From positions 124,001 through 188,000 of the forward strand of contig NZ_CP133594.1 in the NCBI RefSeq assembly GCF_031312535.1: a stretch of 64,000 nt of DNA, written 5' to 3'. The notes under the pieces are model-generated. The model had not been told where the DNA came from. It did no database searches and worked only from the letters and a program-made list of their open reading frames with translations. The stretch's first letter is position 1, and the number at the start of each line of letters is the position of its first letter. Below, in pieces: positions 8,716 to 18,157 of the stretch. The stretch comes from Methanolobus mangrovi. GTDB lineage: Archaea; Halobacteriota; Methanosarcinia; Methanosarcinales; Methanosarcinaceae. The position numbers were made by a program, and so were the translations under genes.

Positions 8716-10827
8716 TTAGGAAAGTGTTTCGATCTGTTCCTTTATCTTATCCATGTCATTGGAAGGAAGTTTGCAGTTGTGGTTCTGGCATATGTGCACT
8801 GTCGTCTTACCATCTATCATTTCCATCTCTTTGGTATAAACTGCAAAATCTGATAGCCTATCATCTTCTTTCTCTGTTTTGAGAAGCAAAATCTTTCCGG
8901 GAATGAACCTCTCATTTATGAATGAGGTGATATCTCCTGTGTCTGTATCTTCCTGATTACCGACAATGACGATTTCCAATGAATCTCTCATATCAAAGTC
9001 CAGGGCAGACATGAATTGGGTATATCCAATTGGAGTCGCATTTACTTTTTGTGAGAATGCCTGTATTGTTCTATGGGCAATACTCTCAAGTTTTGTATCT
9101 GCTGTTATCTTTGCAAGTTTCAGGAGATTCAATACACATACAGAGTTTCCTGAAGGGATAGCTCCGTCATATACTTCCTTACTTCTGAATATTAGCTCTT
9201 CTGCTTCATCGGATGTATGGAAGAACCCTCCATTCTCATTGTCGTTGAAGTGAGTTATCAGATAGTTGTTGAGTTTCAGTGCATGTTCCAGATACTTACT
9301 ATCAAAGTTTGTCTGGTAGAGTTCTATAAGTCCCCATATGAAAAAAGCATAATCTTCAAGGAAAGCATCTATGGCTGCTTCTCCATCGCGATATCGATGC
9401 TTCATTTTTCCATCAACATCTGTCATTTCCTTCATGAAAAAATCTGCTGCATTTTCAGCGATTGTTGCATATTCTGTTTCACCGAAAGCCTGTGCAGCTT
9501 TGCAGAGTGCGACTATCGTAAGTCCGTTCCAGTCGGTTAGCATCTTATCATCTTTAGAAGGATGAATACGCCTTTCGCGTTCAATGAACAATTTTTGTCT
9601 TGAACGTTCCACAGAAGCCGCGATATCTTCCATACGGTCTGCATTTTTAGAAGTAAATATCCGCATGGTTTCTGTCATATGGGGTATATTTTTCCCAGTG
9701 AACTGTTTTGTGTGTTCTTCAGTGAAATTACCTTCATCTTGAATGTTGAAAATGTTTTTGAAAAGAGTTGCATCATCCTTTCCAAGTATTTCTTCGATAT
9801 CTTCTGTTGCCCAGAGGTAGAACTTGCCTTCTTCTCCCTCACTATCTGCATCTTCAGCTGAGTAGAATCCTCCTTCCGGTGAAATCATATCTCTTTTAAG
9901 ATAGGTCAATATCTCTTTTGCAGTGGTCTTGTATTCCGTATCTGCTATTGCCTGGTATGCTTCAGCCAGTGCAATTATCATCAATGCCTGGTTGTACAAC
10001 ATCTTTTCAAAATGTGGAACAAGCCATTGACTGTCGGTTGAGTATCGATGGAACCCAAAACCGATCTGATCGAAGATCCCTCCCATACGCATTGCACTTA
10101 AGGTTCTTTCTACCATTTCCAGTGCATTTGCATTACCGGTTCTTTTCCAGTATCTCAGAAGGAATGTAAGGTGGTGGGGTGTTGGGAATTTCGGTGCTCT
10201 TCCAAATCCTGCATGGACGGTATCAAAGGTATCTGATAGCTGAACGAATGCTCTTTTCAGGAGCTCTTCATTGATATTTATTCCCTGTTCATTTTTCCCG
10301 GTAGATGAAACTGCAGATGTTATGGCATCTGCGCTATTGAGAAGCTCTTCTTTTTTGTTTATCCACAGGTCCCTTATGGCAGGTATGATCTCAAGCATTC
10401 CCGGGATTCCGTATCTGCTTTCTCTGGGAATGTAGGTGGCGGCGTAGAATGGTTTTTTGTCAGGGGTCATGAGAATGGTCAGTGGCCAGCCCCCGCTGCC
10501 GGTAAGTGCCTGACAGACTGACATATATATGTTATCAATATCCGGTCGTTCTTCACGGTCCACCTTTATAGAAACAAATGACTCATTCAAAAGTTGTGCA
10601 ACACTGTTATTTTCAAATGATTCTTTTTCCATCACATGACACCAGTGGCATGTGGAGTAGCCTATTGACAGGAATATAGGTTTATTCTCTTCTCTTGCTT
10701 TTTTGAAAGCTTCCTCTCCCCAAGGGTACCAGTCTACAGGATTATATGCATGTTGCAGCAGATAAGGACTTTTTTCCTGAATTAGGTTGTTACTTTTTCC
10801 TGAAATATTCTCTTTTACTCCGGTCAA
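8716..10827 (-). CDS. Thioredoxin-fold protein of the YyaL/SPATA20 (DUF255) family
   Basis: 703-residue cytoplasmic protein. The N-terminal thioredoxin-like domain is unmistakable: [21 protein letters not shown], then [16 protein letters not shown] with a CxxC-type CHWC pair, then [14 protein letters not shown] and GSGGWPLTI. The remaining ~500 residues form the (alpha/alpha)6 barrel related to N-acylglucosamine 2-epimerases ([51 protein letters not shown]). Function is unknown in prokaryotes; a redox role is inferred from the CxxC. The start used is TTG at 10827 with a GGGAG site just upstream; no ATG exists in the right place. Confidence 0.93.
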   Translation of the reverse strand: MTGVKENISGKSNNLIQEKSPYLLQHAYNPVDWYPWGEEAFKKAREENKPIFLSIGYSTCHWCHVMEKESFENNSVAQLLNESFVSIKVDREERPDIDNIYMSVCQALTGSGGWPLTILMTPDKKPFYAATYIPRESRYGIPGMLEIIPAIRDLWINKKEELLNSADAITSAVSSTGKNEQGININEELLKRAFVQLSDTFDTVHAGFGRAPKFPTPHHLTFLLRYWKRTGNANALEMVERTLSAMRMGGIFDQIGFGFHRYSTDSQWLVPHFEKMLYNQALMIIALAEAYQAIADTEYKTTAKEILTYLKRDMISPEGGFYSAEDADSEGEEGKFYLWATEDIEEILGKDDATLFKNIFNIQDEGNFTEEHTKQFTGKNIPHMTETMRIFTSKNADRMEDIAASVERSRQKLFIERERRIHPSKDDKMLTDWNGLTIVALCKAAQAFGETEYATIAENAADFFMKEMTDVDGKMKHRYRDGEAAIDAFLEDYAFFIWGLIELYQTNFDSKYLEHALKLNNYLITHFNDNENGGFFHTSDEAEELIFRSKEVYDGAIPSGNSVCVLNLLKLAKITADTKLESIAHRTIQAFSQKVNATPIGYTQFMSALDFDMRDSLEIVIVGNQEDTDTGDITSFINERFIPGKILLLKTEKEDDRLSDFAVYTKEMEMIDGKTTVHICQNHNCKLPSNDMDKIKEQIETLS

Positions 10828-11021
10828 TCTGTCACTCCCATTTTCTAATTTCTTTGGTAGGTATAGATAGTCTTGACTCTTGAAATAGCCTACTGTGCAA
10901 TAGTTTCTAAATTATTTAGTCTCAGGCATCTTCCTAAATCAATTATCTCATTATGAGTATCATTTTTGAAAGTATCAATATCATTATATAGTGCTCTCCC
11001 TCTTATCTTTACTTAAGTAAT

Positions 11022-11037
11022 ATTGTTCAGTAACAAT
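11022..11037. promoter_or_regulatory. Perfect inverted repeat in leader of the PKD surface-protein gene
   Basis: ATTGTT-CAGT-AACAAT, a 6-bp perfect inverted repeat with a 4-base centre, 38 bases before the ATG at 11076. A TATA-like sequence ATTATATAG lies at about 10984, so the repeat would fall just after the transcription start, where a repressor could act or a small hairpin could form. Confidence 0.3.
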
Positions 11038-11075
11038 GCTTCGAATAAGGATTAAACACAAATGGTGGTACATTT

Positions 11076-11750
11076 ATGAATAAACGATTGATCTTACCAG
11101 TTATTATTATGCTTGCATTAGTTCTGCTACTGGCAGGTCTGATGAATTTCCAGGCAGGATCGGCAGAAGAATTGCCGGATTCTGATAATTCAGGTCCGAC
11201 AATGGAAGAACCAGTAATAGTCGCTCAGAAAGCAGCTTCTACTCCCACAACAATGGCAGCAGCAACCTCTAATAACTCAAGTGGTACGGCTCCTGCTCCA
11301 GCACCTACTATGATGGGTTCAATGGGTGCTGCATCAGTTCCAAAAGTAACAACTGCTACAGTTCCAAAGGAATCAAGTGTTGCAGTTCCTTTAGTCGTCA
11401 CTGCTAATTTCACATATAATACTGAGTGTCTGACCGTTAGCTTTACTGACATGTCACTAAATACTTCAGAAGATACATCATGGGCCTGGGACTTTGGAGA
11501 TGGTAATTCTTCAAGTGAGCAGAACCCTGTTAATATATATGCAAAAACAGGTTCTTATGAGGTAAACCTGCTCGTTGATAATGGGGATGGAAACAGTGAT
11601 TCCAAAATGAAGATTGTATCTGTTGATGAATGCACTGGTTATGAAAGACCAACTATCCCTGTTACACAGGAAGTTCCGGAATTCCCAACAATTGCAATCC
11701 CAATGGTGGCAATTATTGGAATGGCATTCTTCTTCGGCAGAAAGCAATAA
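11076..11750 (+). CDS. PKD-domain surface protein with PEF-CTERM sorting signal
   Basis: 224-residue exported protein. An N-terminal membrane segment (residues ~5-25, ILPVIIMLALVLLLAGLM) acts as signal sequence. Residues ~40-110 are a low-complexity Ser/Thr/Ala/Pro linker. A single PKD domain spans ~110-190, with the signature WAWDFGDGNSSSEQNP and KTGSYEVNLLV. The C-terminus VPEFPTIAIPMVAIIGMAFF followed by GRKQ is a textbook PEF-CTERM signal: the PEF motif, one membrane helix, and a short basic tail, which archaeosortase C is expected to process for surface attachment. The gene is monocistronic, with a strong hairpin terminator after it. Confidence 0.9.
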   Translation: MNKRLILPVIIMLALVLLLAGLMNFQAGSAEELPDSDNSGPTMEEPVIVAQKAASTPTTMAAATSNNSSGTAPAPAPTMMGSMGAASVPKVTTATVPKESSVAVPLVVTANFTYNTECLTVSFTDMSLNTSEDTSWAWDFGDGNSSSEQNPVNIYAKTGSYEVNLLVDNGDGNSDSKMKIVSVDECTGYERPTIPVTQEVPEFPTIAIPMVAIIGMAFFFGRKQ

Positions 11751-11763
11751 AATTGAAAAATAC

Positions 11764-11787
11764 GAAAACCGCTGAATAGCGGTTTTT
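11764..11787. terminator. Hairpin terminator between convergent genes
   Basis: AAAACCGCT-GAAT-AGCGGTTTTT forms a 9-bp stem with a tetraloop and a T-run. It sits between the PKD gene and the convergent ferritin-like gene (whose stop is at 11786) and could serve both strands. Confidence 0.7.
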
Positions 11788-12271
11788 ATAACATTATTTT
11801 TGCAAAACCTCCGACTCTGTCCTTGCAGATGTTTGCGTGTTTTTCTTCATCTTTTATTAGTTGTCCCATATCCTGAAGGAATTTTATCTGGTCATCTTCA
11901 TCTGGGAATAACTCTTTGATAACGTCCTGATTGGTGTTTTTAACATCAGTATATGCATTCTTTGCAAGTATTTCGTATTTCATTATTTTTTCGAACATCT
12001 CGTTACTTGACATTCCTTCAAAATCAAAGATGTGTTTTGGAAGTCCTGATGGGGCTGTTTCAGGAACAGTTATGCCTCCTTTTGTCAACCATTTTTTGAG
12101 AATGTCTCCGTGTCTGTCAGAGTCATGAGATAGCATTTCAAGTGCAGCTATATTATCATCCATCATCTCTATTCGTGCTTCCCATGTGCCGAGTTGCTCC
12201 ATTTCAGCCTCTATCCAGTACATTCTCTGGAGTAATTTCTCAAGGGTTATTTTATCTTTGATCGCTGGCAA
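11786..12271 (-). CDS. Ferritin-like four-helix protein
   Basis: 161-residue, almost entirely helical protein. Two repeats of a helix pair carry acidic/His positions in the ferritin/rubrerythrin style: EAEMEQLGTWEAR...LSHDSDRHGDIL in the first half and YEILAKNAYTDVK...LIKDEEKHANICKD in the second (ExxH-like DxxRH and DEEKH). I infer a ferritin-like fold, possibly binding a di-metal centre, but the full E/ExxH x2 ligand set is not certain. No recognised specific family. It is transcribed alone, towards the PKD gene. Confidence 0.6.
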   Translation of the reverse strand: MPAIKDKITLEKLLQRMYWIEAEMEQLGTWEARIEMMDDNIAALEMLSHDSDRHGDILKKWLTKGGITVPETAPSGLPKHIFDFEGMSSNEMFEKIMKYEILAKNAYTDVKNTNQDVIKELFPDEDDQIKFLQDMGQLIKDEEKHANICKDRVGGFAKIML

Positions 12272-12411
12272 AAAGATTCCTCTTATATTATATTTATTTT
12301 TTTTATATTTATGTATATTGAGGCATTTGACGATGGGTATTTATATTCATATGTTCTTAAAGTACTCCTTCAATATTACTACAGTATTATTCGGCTCATG
12401 GAGGATTATCT

Positions 12412-13107
12412 ATCAGTTCAATTGCTTTGTTAAGTAGCGGTCTTGATTCAGTTACTGCCATTGCGGCAGTTCAGGAACATATCGGAGTTAAGATGGCCCT
12501 TATATTCAATTACGGTCAACGCTCTGTGGAGCGTGAGATCGAGAATTCAGTGAAGGTTTGCGAACACTTTGGAATCGAATATCGTATTCTTGACATCAGG
12601 TGGATGTGTGAGATAACCAATACATCTCTTGTTAATACTGATGTAGAAGTTCCATCACTGACCATGGAAGAAATATCTGATGATGCAGACCCTTCAATAA
12701 CCATTCAGTCTGCTAAATCTGTCTGGGTTCCAAACCGAAATGGCATCCTCATAAACATAGCAGCAGCTTTTGCTGAAAGCATGGATTGTGAGTATGTAAT
12801 TGTGGGTTTCAACAAGGAAGAAGCTGTAACGTTCCCGGATAATTCTGCTGAATTTATCATTGCTATTGATGATTCGCTTTCATATTCAACAGCAAATGGT
12901 GTTAAAGTACTTGCACCACTCATCGGTCTGGATAAAAAAGAGATCGTTGCTAAGGCAATGGAGCTGAAAGCCCCATTAGAATATAGCTGGAGCTGCTATC
13001 ATGGTGCAGATGTACCATGTGGTGAATGTGAAAGCTGTACTCGCAGAAGAAGGGCTTTTGAGACCGCAGGTGTTAAAGACCCACTGCTTGCAAGGTTAGG
13101 GGTCTGA
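12412..13107 (+). CDS. queC: 7-cyano-7-deazaguanine (preQ0) synthase QueC, apparent non-AUG start
   Basis: ATP-dependent enzyme that converts 7-carboxy-7-deazaguanine to preQ0, the precursor of archaeosine in tRNA. The PP-loop is LLSSGLDS at the very N-terminus, followed by [32 protein letters not shown], and the zinc-binding C-terminus [18 protein letters not shown]. The first canonical start in frame, TTG at 12427, would remove the beta-strand in front of the PP-loop. The frame is open upstream and reads [13 protein letters not shown] from ATC at 12412, which lies 7 bases after a perfect GGAGG site (12400-12404); no ATG, GTG or TTG occurs in frame there. I therefore place the start at ATC 12412 as an inference. 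First gene of the queC-DUF366-queE-queD operon. Confidence 0.88.
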   Translation: MSSIALLSSGLDSVTAIAAVQEHIGVKMALIFNYGQRSVEREIENSVKVCEHFGIEYRILDIRWMCEITNTSLVNTDVEVPSLTMEEISDDADPSITIQSAKSVWVPNRNGILINIAAAFAESMDCEYVIVGFNKEEAVTFPDNSAEFIIAIDDSLSYSTANGVKVLAPLIGLDKKEIVAKAMELKAPLEYSWSCYHGADVPCGECESCTRRRRAFETAGVKDPLLARLGV

Positions 13108-13137
13108 TCTGGATTTGTTAATTTTTGGTGCGATAAA

Positions 13138-13695
13138 ATGAAATGCATAATTCTTGATAAAACCACAGATTATGACGGAAGTCAGATATCATCGCTCTGG
13201 GCCTACAACCTTGCAGACGTCCAGACAGACTCCATCATTGCTTTCAGGGGCGGCTGTGACGTTAAGATAGAACACATGATCGATCTTGAGGATAAGAAAC
13301 AGGGTGATATGATATTTTCCACAGACATGGTCCACTTTATCATAGAACACTTTGACTCAACTGACCTCAAACTGGTGTATGCAAGACAGAGGTTGTTCAC
13401 TGCAATAGTTGCAGAAGTACTTTCAGAGTTCCGCAATGATATCATCAGAAAAGGTGATGATCTTTTTGTGGATAACAAGAAACTGACAGTATCCATTGCC
13501 AGTACATCTGCCGTGTCACAGAAGATCCATTTCGGAATAAATGTCGTGCACGATTATTATGGTAGTCTTGAGGATGTCGGGGTAAGCAGTGATAATGTGG
13601 CAGTACTAATGGAAAAGATTGCAAATTGTTACTATAATGAATTCATCGACATTGAGATGGACCTTAGAAAATCCAGACCACTGGATGTGATATGA
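13138..13695 (+). CDS. DUF366 protein of the preQ0 operon
   Basis: 185-residue soluble protein I recognise as DUF366 (COG2029), unknown function. Conserved-looking segments: SSLWAYN, IIAFRGGCDVKIEHMIDLED, MVHFIIEHFD, LVYARQRLFTAIVAE, and ASTSAVSQKIHFGINV. It lies between queC (30 bases upstream) and queE (the stop and next start overlap by 4 bases), which ties it to deazaguanine metabolism. A role in preQ0 or archaeosine synthesis, or in tRNA modification, is inferred from position only. Confidence 0.85.
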   Translation: MKCIILDKTTDYDGSQISSLWAYNLADVQTDSIIAFRGGCDVKIEHMIDLEDKKQGDMIFSTDMVHFIIEHFDSTDLKLVYARQRLFTAIVAEVLSEFRNDIIRKGDDLFVDNKKLTVSIASTSAVSQKIHFGINVVHDYYGSLEDVGVSSDNVAVLMEKIANCYYNEFIDIEMDLRKSRPLDVI

Positions 13696-14411
13696 TGTTC
13701 GCACCCATTAGTGAGATATTCTGCTCTGTACAGGGTGAAGGTCCTTATGTAGGTTACAGGCAGGCATTCGTTCGTTTTACCGGATGCAATCTGAATTGTA
13801 ATTATTGCGATACCCCTGTGGAAGCAACAAAGGTTTGCAGGGTTGAGAAAAAAGCAGGATCCAATGTTTTCCAGAATATTGAAAATCCTCTTTCTTCGGA
13901 TGAGGTAAGCGAGATTGTAAAATCATTCTCAGGATTACACTCCGTCTCACTAACCGGTGGCGAACCGTTACTTCATGCAGAATTTATATCTTCGCTGGAT
14001 ACGGGAATCCCTCTGTATCTGGAATCCAACATGACATTGCCTCATATGGCAAAAAAAGTAAAAGATAATCTGTCATATGTTTCCGGTGATGTAAAACTTC
14101 TGCCTCATTCATTGCTTGAGGACCCGGAGCTTCATCTTGACAGTACTATCGAGTGCTTCAGGGTTCTGAAAACTACGCAGAACAGGGATTGTTTCTGTAA
14201 GATAGTTGTTACAAAGGATACTCCTGTTGACGACATTGAAGGTATCGTGGGTGCTATATCTGGCTATATATCCAGTCTTATATTGCAACCGGTGACACAA
14301 AAAGACATGCAGCCGGAACCTGGCTACTTGTTAAGTCTGCAGGAGTCCTTCCTTAATGATATTGATACGAGAATAATACCACAGACCCACAAAATGTGGG
14401 GGTGCTTATAG
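13692..14411 (+). CDS. queE: 7-carboxy-7-deazaguanine synthase QueE (radical SAM)
   Basis: Radical SAM enzyme that turns 6-carboxytetrahydropterin into 7-carboxy-7-deazaguanine. 239 residues. The N-terminus EIFCSVQGEGPYVGYRQAF is the QueE hallmark and the Fe-S motif is GCNLNCNYCD (CX3CX2C, residues ~33-42), followed by VSLTGGEPLLH. Start ATG at 13692 overlaps the end of the DUF366 gene (ATGA type), and the TAG stop shares its last base with the GTG start of queD, so translation is tightly coupled. Confidence 0.95.
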   Translation: MMFAPISEIFCSVQGEGPYVGYRQAFVRFTGCNLNCNYCDTPVEATKVCRVEKKAGSNVFQNIENPLSSDEVSEIVKSFSGLHSVSLTGGEPLLHAEFISSLDTGIPLYLESNMTLPHMAKKVKDNLSYVSGDVKLLPHSLLEDPELHLDSTIECFRVLKTTQNRDCFCKIVVTKDTPVDDIEGIVGAISGYISSLILQPVTQKDMQPEPGYLLSLQESFLNDIDTRIIPQTHKMWGCL

Positions 14412-14755
14412 TGAAAATGAAACTTGGAATAATTGATTATATTGACAGTGCCCATTATCTTCCCGGGCATGAGACATGCGGAATAGTTCACGGACACACT
14501 TACAAGACCGAAGTCGTGATCGAAGGTGAGAAAAAGGACACCGGAATGGTCATGGACTTTTATGAAATTAAAAAGGTCATAAAGGAAGTTCTTAAACAAT
14601 ATGACCATGTGTTGTTGAACAACATACTGGAATTTCCTAGCGTGGAGAACCTGTGTGAACATGTCCACACAAACCTTTCATCCAGACTTGACTTTCCGCT
14701 TTCCGTAAAAATGTGGGAAGGCGAAGGCAAGTGGTGTGAAGTAAGTACATGTTAA
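14411..14755 (+). CDS. queD: 6-carboxytetrahydropterin synthase QueD
   Basis: Second pterin-stage enzyme of the preQ0 pathway, about 114 residues. Zinc-binding and catalytic residues are seen in DSAHYLPGHETCGIVHGHTY (His of AHYL, Cys of HETCG, His pair of HGH), with the acidic GMVMDFYEIK and a C-terminal LSVKMWEGEG. The open frame extends to 14396, but the GTG at 14411 overlaps the queE stop (TAGTG) and gives the usual N-terminus; ATG at 14417 is an alternative. Confidence 0.93.
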   Translation: MKMKLGIIDYIDSAHYLPGHETCGIVHGHTYKTEVVIEGEKKDTGMVMDFYEIKKVIKEVLKQYDHVLLNNILEFPSVENLCEHVHTNLSSRLDFPLSVKMWEGEGKWCEVSTC

Positions 14756-14837
14756 ACTGGAAGATTATACAAAACTATATCTATGAGTTTACCTTAAATT
14801 GAGCCGTGTTTATTGGAGCTGCATAGGAGCTATATTT

Positions 14838-15776
14838 ATGGAAAATGAAGAAAAAGACATTTGTGAAATAGAAATTTCCAAGGATGAAGATGTCAAGAGA
14901 GTGATTGCACAGCATCCTTGTTATTCCAAAGAAGCCCAGCACAAGTTCGGAAGAATCCACCTTGCAGTAGCTCCGAAATGCAATATTCAGTGTAATTATT
15001 GTGATCGTAAGTTTGACTGCGTTAATGAGAGCAGACCCGGTGTGACCAGTGAAGTACTGTCTCCACAGGAAGCCCTTGAAAAGACCAGACAGGTACTGAA
15101 GGAATATCCTTTCATCAAGGTAGTCGGTATTGCAGGTCCTGGTGACCCTCTTGCAAATGATTCGACCTTTGAGGCACTGGAACTTATAAAGAAAGAGTTC
15201 CCGGATGTGACACTCTGCCTGAGTACCAATGGTCTCGCATTACCTGAGAAATTGTCCGATCTGATCAGGGTAGGGGTTACTACATTAACGGTAACAATGA
15301 ATGCTATCGATCCGGAAATAGAGGCTCAGTTGATAGGTCATATTTCCTACAAGGGAAAGATCTACAGGGGCATCGAGGCTGCTGAGATCATGGTGAAGAA
15401 CCAGCTGGAAGGTATCAAGCTTGCAGTCGAGGCTGGTCTTGTTGTAAAGGTCAATACTGTGCTTGTTCCAGGTATCAACGATAAGCATATTATTGAAGTT
15501 GCAAAGAAGATCAATGAACTTGGTGTCTTTATCATGAATGTGATGCCACTTATCTGTCAGGCAAAGTTTGCAGACAGAGAGCCACCATCGCCTGCAGAGT
15601 GTAAGGCTATTCAGGACAAGTGTGCTCCCTATGTCCAGCAGATGAGACACTGTCGCCAGTGCAGATCAGATGCATATGGACTTATTGGACAGGATATGTC
15701 ACAGATGAGCGAGGATCGCAGGAAAATCATTAAACTCGATATGGACAAGAAGATGCATTCAGATGAGAAGGCTTAA
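14838..15776 (+). CDS. nifB: NifB-type radical SAM FeMo-cofactor precursor protein
   Basis: 312-residue radical SAM protein of the short archaeal NifB type (no C-terminal NifX domain). Motifs: CNIQCNYCDRKFDC (CX3CX2C plus an extra Cys), VVGIAGPGDPLAN, TNGLALPE, and a Cys-rich end CAPYVQQMRHCRQCRSDAYG that holds ligands of the additional Fe-S clusters. NifB makes NifB-co, the 8Fe core of nitrogenase cofactor; diazotrophic methanogens keep a NifB of this size. Start ATG at 14838 has AGGAGC upstream (14825-14830). It is not next to nifHDK in this window; it follows queD after 82 bases. Confidence 0.92.
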   Translation: MENEEKDICEIEISKDEDVKRVIAQHPCYSKEAQHKFGRIHLAVAPKCNIQCNYCDRKFDCVNESRPGVTSEVLSPQEALEKTRQVLKEYPFIKVVGIAGPGDPLANDSTFEALELIKKEFPDVTLCLSTNGLALPEKLSDLIRVGVTTLTVTMNAIDPEIEAQLIGHISYKGKIYRGIEAAEIMVKNQLEGIKLAVEAGLVVKVNTVLVPGINDKHIIEVAKKINELGVFIMNVMPLICQAKFADREPPSPAECKAIQDKCAPYVQQMRHCRQCRSDAYGLIGQDMSQMSEDRRKIIKLDMDKKMHSDEKA

Positions 15777-15843
15777 GCCTTTTCACTGACGTTTTATAGT
15801 TGTTCTACTTATTAATTCTATTATCATTGTGCAGGTGTTTTTT

Positions 15844-16815
15844 TTGTATATTGAAGAGCTTGCGGCAAATTTAAGGAACTTTGAAGGGGTTACCCGGAAA
15901 AAGCCAATTGCAGATATTGTTAGTATATTCGAAACAGTTCGCTCGGAATACGGAGAGGTCATTGATGATTTCGGAGACGATGCTGCAGTTATTGATATTG
16001 GTACTGATGACGTGATACTTTTCGCAGCTGACGCAATCTGGGGAAAGATAGTCAATAAGAGTCCCTGGTGGACAGGTTACACCTCCGTTGTTGTCAATGT
16101 GAATGACATATCAGCGATGGGTGGCCGTCCTCTTGCAATGGTCAATGTCATGGCTTCCAGCGACCTGGAATCCACTGAAGAGATCATGAGAGGTATCCGG
16201 GATGGAATCAAGAAATTCGGTGTGCCCATGGTAGGCGGGCACATGCATCCTGACACTCCTTATAATTCACTTGCGGTATCGATCATAGGTATTGCTAAGA
16301 AAGACTGTGTTATTCGCAGTGACAGTGCAAAGCCAGGAGATGTCGTGATAGTTGCCTATGATATGGACGGCAGGGTCGGACAGAATTCTCCATATAGCTG
16401 GGACACAACTTCATTCAAGGAAGCTGATGTTGTTCGTGAGCGTTTCATGGTAATGCAGGAGATCGGGGAAAAGAAACTGGTAACTGCAGGCAAGGATATC
16501 AGTAACCCCGGTACAATTGGCACTCTTGGTATGCTCTGTGAAGTGAGCAGGATGGGCGCTTCTGTGGACCTTAGAAAGATACCACGACCTGATGATGTTG
16601 ACTTTGAGCAGTGGTTGAAGATATATCCTGCAACTGGTTATGTTGTCACTGCAAAAGAAGAGAATGCTTCTCAGTGTGTAGAGGTATTTGAGAATGCAGG
16701 GCTTAAGGCTGCTATTATAGGTGAGATCAATGCCAGCCAGATCATTGATATCTATGATGACAGTGGTAAAGCCATTGTATTTGATCTCAGAAATGATACA
16801 ATAACCGGAATTTGA
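15844..16815 (+). CDS. Methanogenesis marker protein 2 (AIR synthase/SelD-like)
   Basis: About 323-residue protein of the PurM/SelD superfamily recognised as methanogenesis marker protein 2. Visible: EGVTRKKPIADIVSIF near the N-terminus, DDFGDDAAVIDIGTDD (the acidic Gly-rich ATP site), ADAIWGKIVNKSPWWTGY, VVNVNDISAMGGRPLAM, and GGHMHPDTPYNSLAVSI. The reaction is unknown; the family is nearly confined to methanogens. I chose the TTG at 15844 because AGGTG (15833-15837) is correctly spaced; GTG at 15829 or 15835 would add up to five residues. Confidence 0.88.
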   Translation: MYIEELAANLRNFEGVTRKKPIADIVSIFETVRSEYGEVIDDFGDDAAVIDIGTDDVILFAADAIWGKIVNKSPWWTGYTSVVVNVNDISAMGGRPLAMVNVMASSDLESTEEIMRGIRDGIKKFGVPMVGGHMHPDTPYNSLAVSIIGIAKKDCVIRSDSAKPGDVVIVAYDMDGRVGQNSPYSWDTTSFKEADVVRERFMVMQEIGEKKLVTAGKDISNPGTIGTLGMLCEVSRMGASVDLRKIPRPDDVDFEQWLKIYPATGYVVTAKEENASQCVEVFENAGLKAAIIGEINASQIIDIYDDSGKAIVFDLRNDTITGI

Positions 16816-16856
16816 AAGGACTGGCCATAGAGCCTGTCCATTTACATTTATATTTT

Positions 16857-17165
16857 TTAATCGCTTTCTATCCAGGCCTGCAGTTCTTCATACAGATATC
16901 TTTCAGCAGCCTGTACTTCTTCCAGAGCGCCTCTGAGGACGATTACTTCTCTTTCATCTGTTTCCACAATATGGACACCCATCTTCCTTCCAAATGCTTC
17001 GAGATCAAACTCTTCCACAAGGTCGTATATGATGTATGAAGGAGTTCCGGGTGGTATTATAAGATCGTAGAGATTTTCAAGGTCCTGTACAGCAGGATCT
17101 GCTTCTTTTTTACTTTTTGCTCTTTCAAGATCCTCAAATTGCAGTTTTCTTGCCAATGTGATCAC
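16857..17165 (-). CDS. Conserved-looking 102-residue protein, unrecognised
   Basis: Small acidic soluble protein, not assigned to a named family. The N-terminal half is charged and helical (RKLQFEDLERAKSKKEADP); the C-terminal half (LIIPPGTPSYIIYDLVEEFD, then REVIVLRGALEEVQAAERYL) has an alpha/beta pattern that could be KH-like or ACT-like, but this is only impression. ATG at 17165. It lies between marker protein 2 (convergent) and the divergent radical SAM gene; the neighbourhood suggests a methanogen-specific role. Confidence 0.7.
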   Translation of the reverse strand: MITLARKLQFEDLERAKSKKEADPAVQDLENLYDLIIPPGTPSYIIYDLVEEFDLEAFGRKMGVHIVETDEREVIVLRGALEEVQAAERYLYEELQAWIESD

Positions 17166-17228
17166 CGTCTATTCTGGTTTGATGGTATAATAGACATAAA
17201 TAGTAATCGCTGTGTTTAACAGGGTTTA

Positions 17229-17240
17229 ACTATTAATAGT
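17229..17240. promoter_or_regulatory. Perfect 12-bp palindrome in divergent spacer
   Basis: ACTATTAATAGT lies between the 102-residue gene and the radical SAM gene. Two copies of GTTTAAC precede it (about 17213-17230). A candidate operator; no protein can be named. Confidence 0.3.
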
Positions 17241-17306
17241 GTTAGTTATAAAAATGTGCATAGTTGAAATGTGGTCAAAACCACATGTGACATCCGGAGG
17301 GTATGA

Positions 17307-18005
17307 ATGAGATTAATCGATCTATCAGATGCAAAAGGACAGATAAGAGTTGAGTTTGGTGGATGTAACATGAAATGTCCTTATTGTGTTCATATACACC
17401 AGCCTGTGAAGGAGTGGACCGTTGATGAGATCGTGGACTATGCCAGCAAGTCCACAACTGCGAATGTATATCTGGGAGGTGCTGAACCTACGCTCCAGAA
17501 AGACCTTTTGCCGTTAATTGAGGAACTACAGAGGATAGGCAAGAGTGTAATACTGAAGTCAAATGGTATGAAACCTGATGTGCTTGAAAGTGTGCTTCCG
17601 CTTGTGCATGGTTTTGTACTTGAGATCAAGACGGCAAATAATGATATCAAAGGCATCATGGAGCTTACGGGAATGTCAGAGCAGCGCAGCATAAAGTATG
17701 TGACGCTTCTTAAAGAGTCTCTGTCCATTGCTAAGAAAAAGTGGCTTAGGGTATGGATAAGGGTCATACCTGAATATGTGAATGAAGATACACTTCCACG
17801 TATAATGCCTGATCTGGAAGGTGCTTCAGAGGTAATGTTGTACCAGTTCATGAGCAATCCTGAGTTTGACAATCCTTTCATGGGTCATGATACACCTACA
17901 CCTTCATGGACAGAGATGAAAAAGCTTGGGGAGATCGTGGCAAAAGTGGTTCCAACAGTGAGGATTGTTGGAGAAAGAGGCCAGATATTGTTGCAGGAAT
18001 CATAA
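17307..18005 (+). CDS. Radical SAM protein, activase-like
   Basis: 232-residue radical SAM enzyme without a specific assignment. Fe-S motif GGCNMKCPYC (CX3CX2C, residues ~18-27), followed by VYLGGAEPTLQKDLLP (the GGEP-like segment) and SVILKSNGMKPD. The size and the short N-terminus resemble activases of the PflA type and a group of single-domain methanogen proteins. Start ATG at 17307 with GGAGGGT (17296-17302). Gene product substrate unknown; its companions here (marker protein 2, DUF5611, chorismate lyase) suggest cofactor or methanogenesis-enzyme maturation. Confidence 0.85.
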   Translation: MRLIDLSDAKGQIRVEFGGCNMKCPYCVHIHQPVKEWTVDEIVDYASKSTTANVYLGGAEPTLQKDLLPLIEELQRIGKSVILKSNGMKPDVLESVLPLVHGFVLEIKTANNDIKGIMELTGMSEQRSIKYVTLLKESLSIAKKKWLRVWIRVIPEYVNEDTLPRIMPDLEGASEVMLYQFMSNPEFDNPFMGHDTPTPSWTEMKKLGEIVAKVVPTVRIVGERGQILLQES

Positions 18006-18157
18006 TGTTATTGATATTGCATTGTGTTTGAATATATTTGTGATACTTTTGTATTCAAATACACCTGCATGATAACCAATAGGATTAAAAACAGTGTGAT
18101 GCATGATACATAGCAGAATTTTATTCAATTCAAGCCTTACTATAGGGGATAATATTA

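Noticed and set aside
12427-12429. TTG at 12427 as the start of QueC
   Set aside because: It would leave the PP-loop without its first beta-strand and has no ribosome site at proper distance, unlike ATC 12412.
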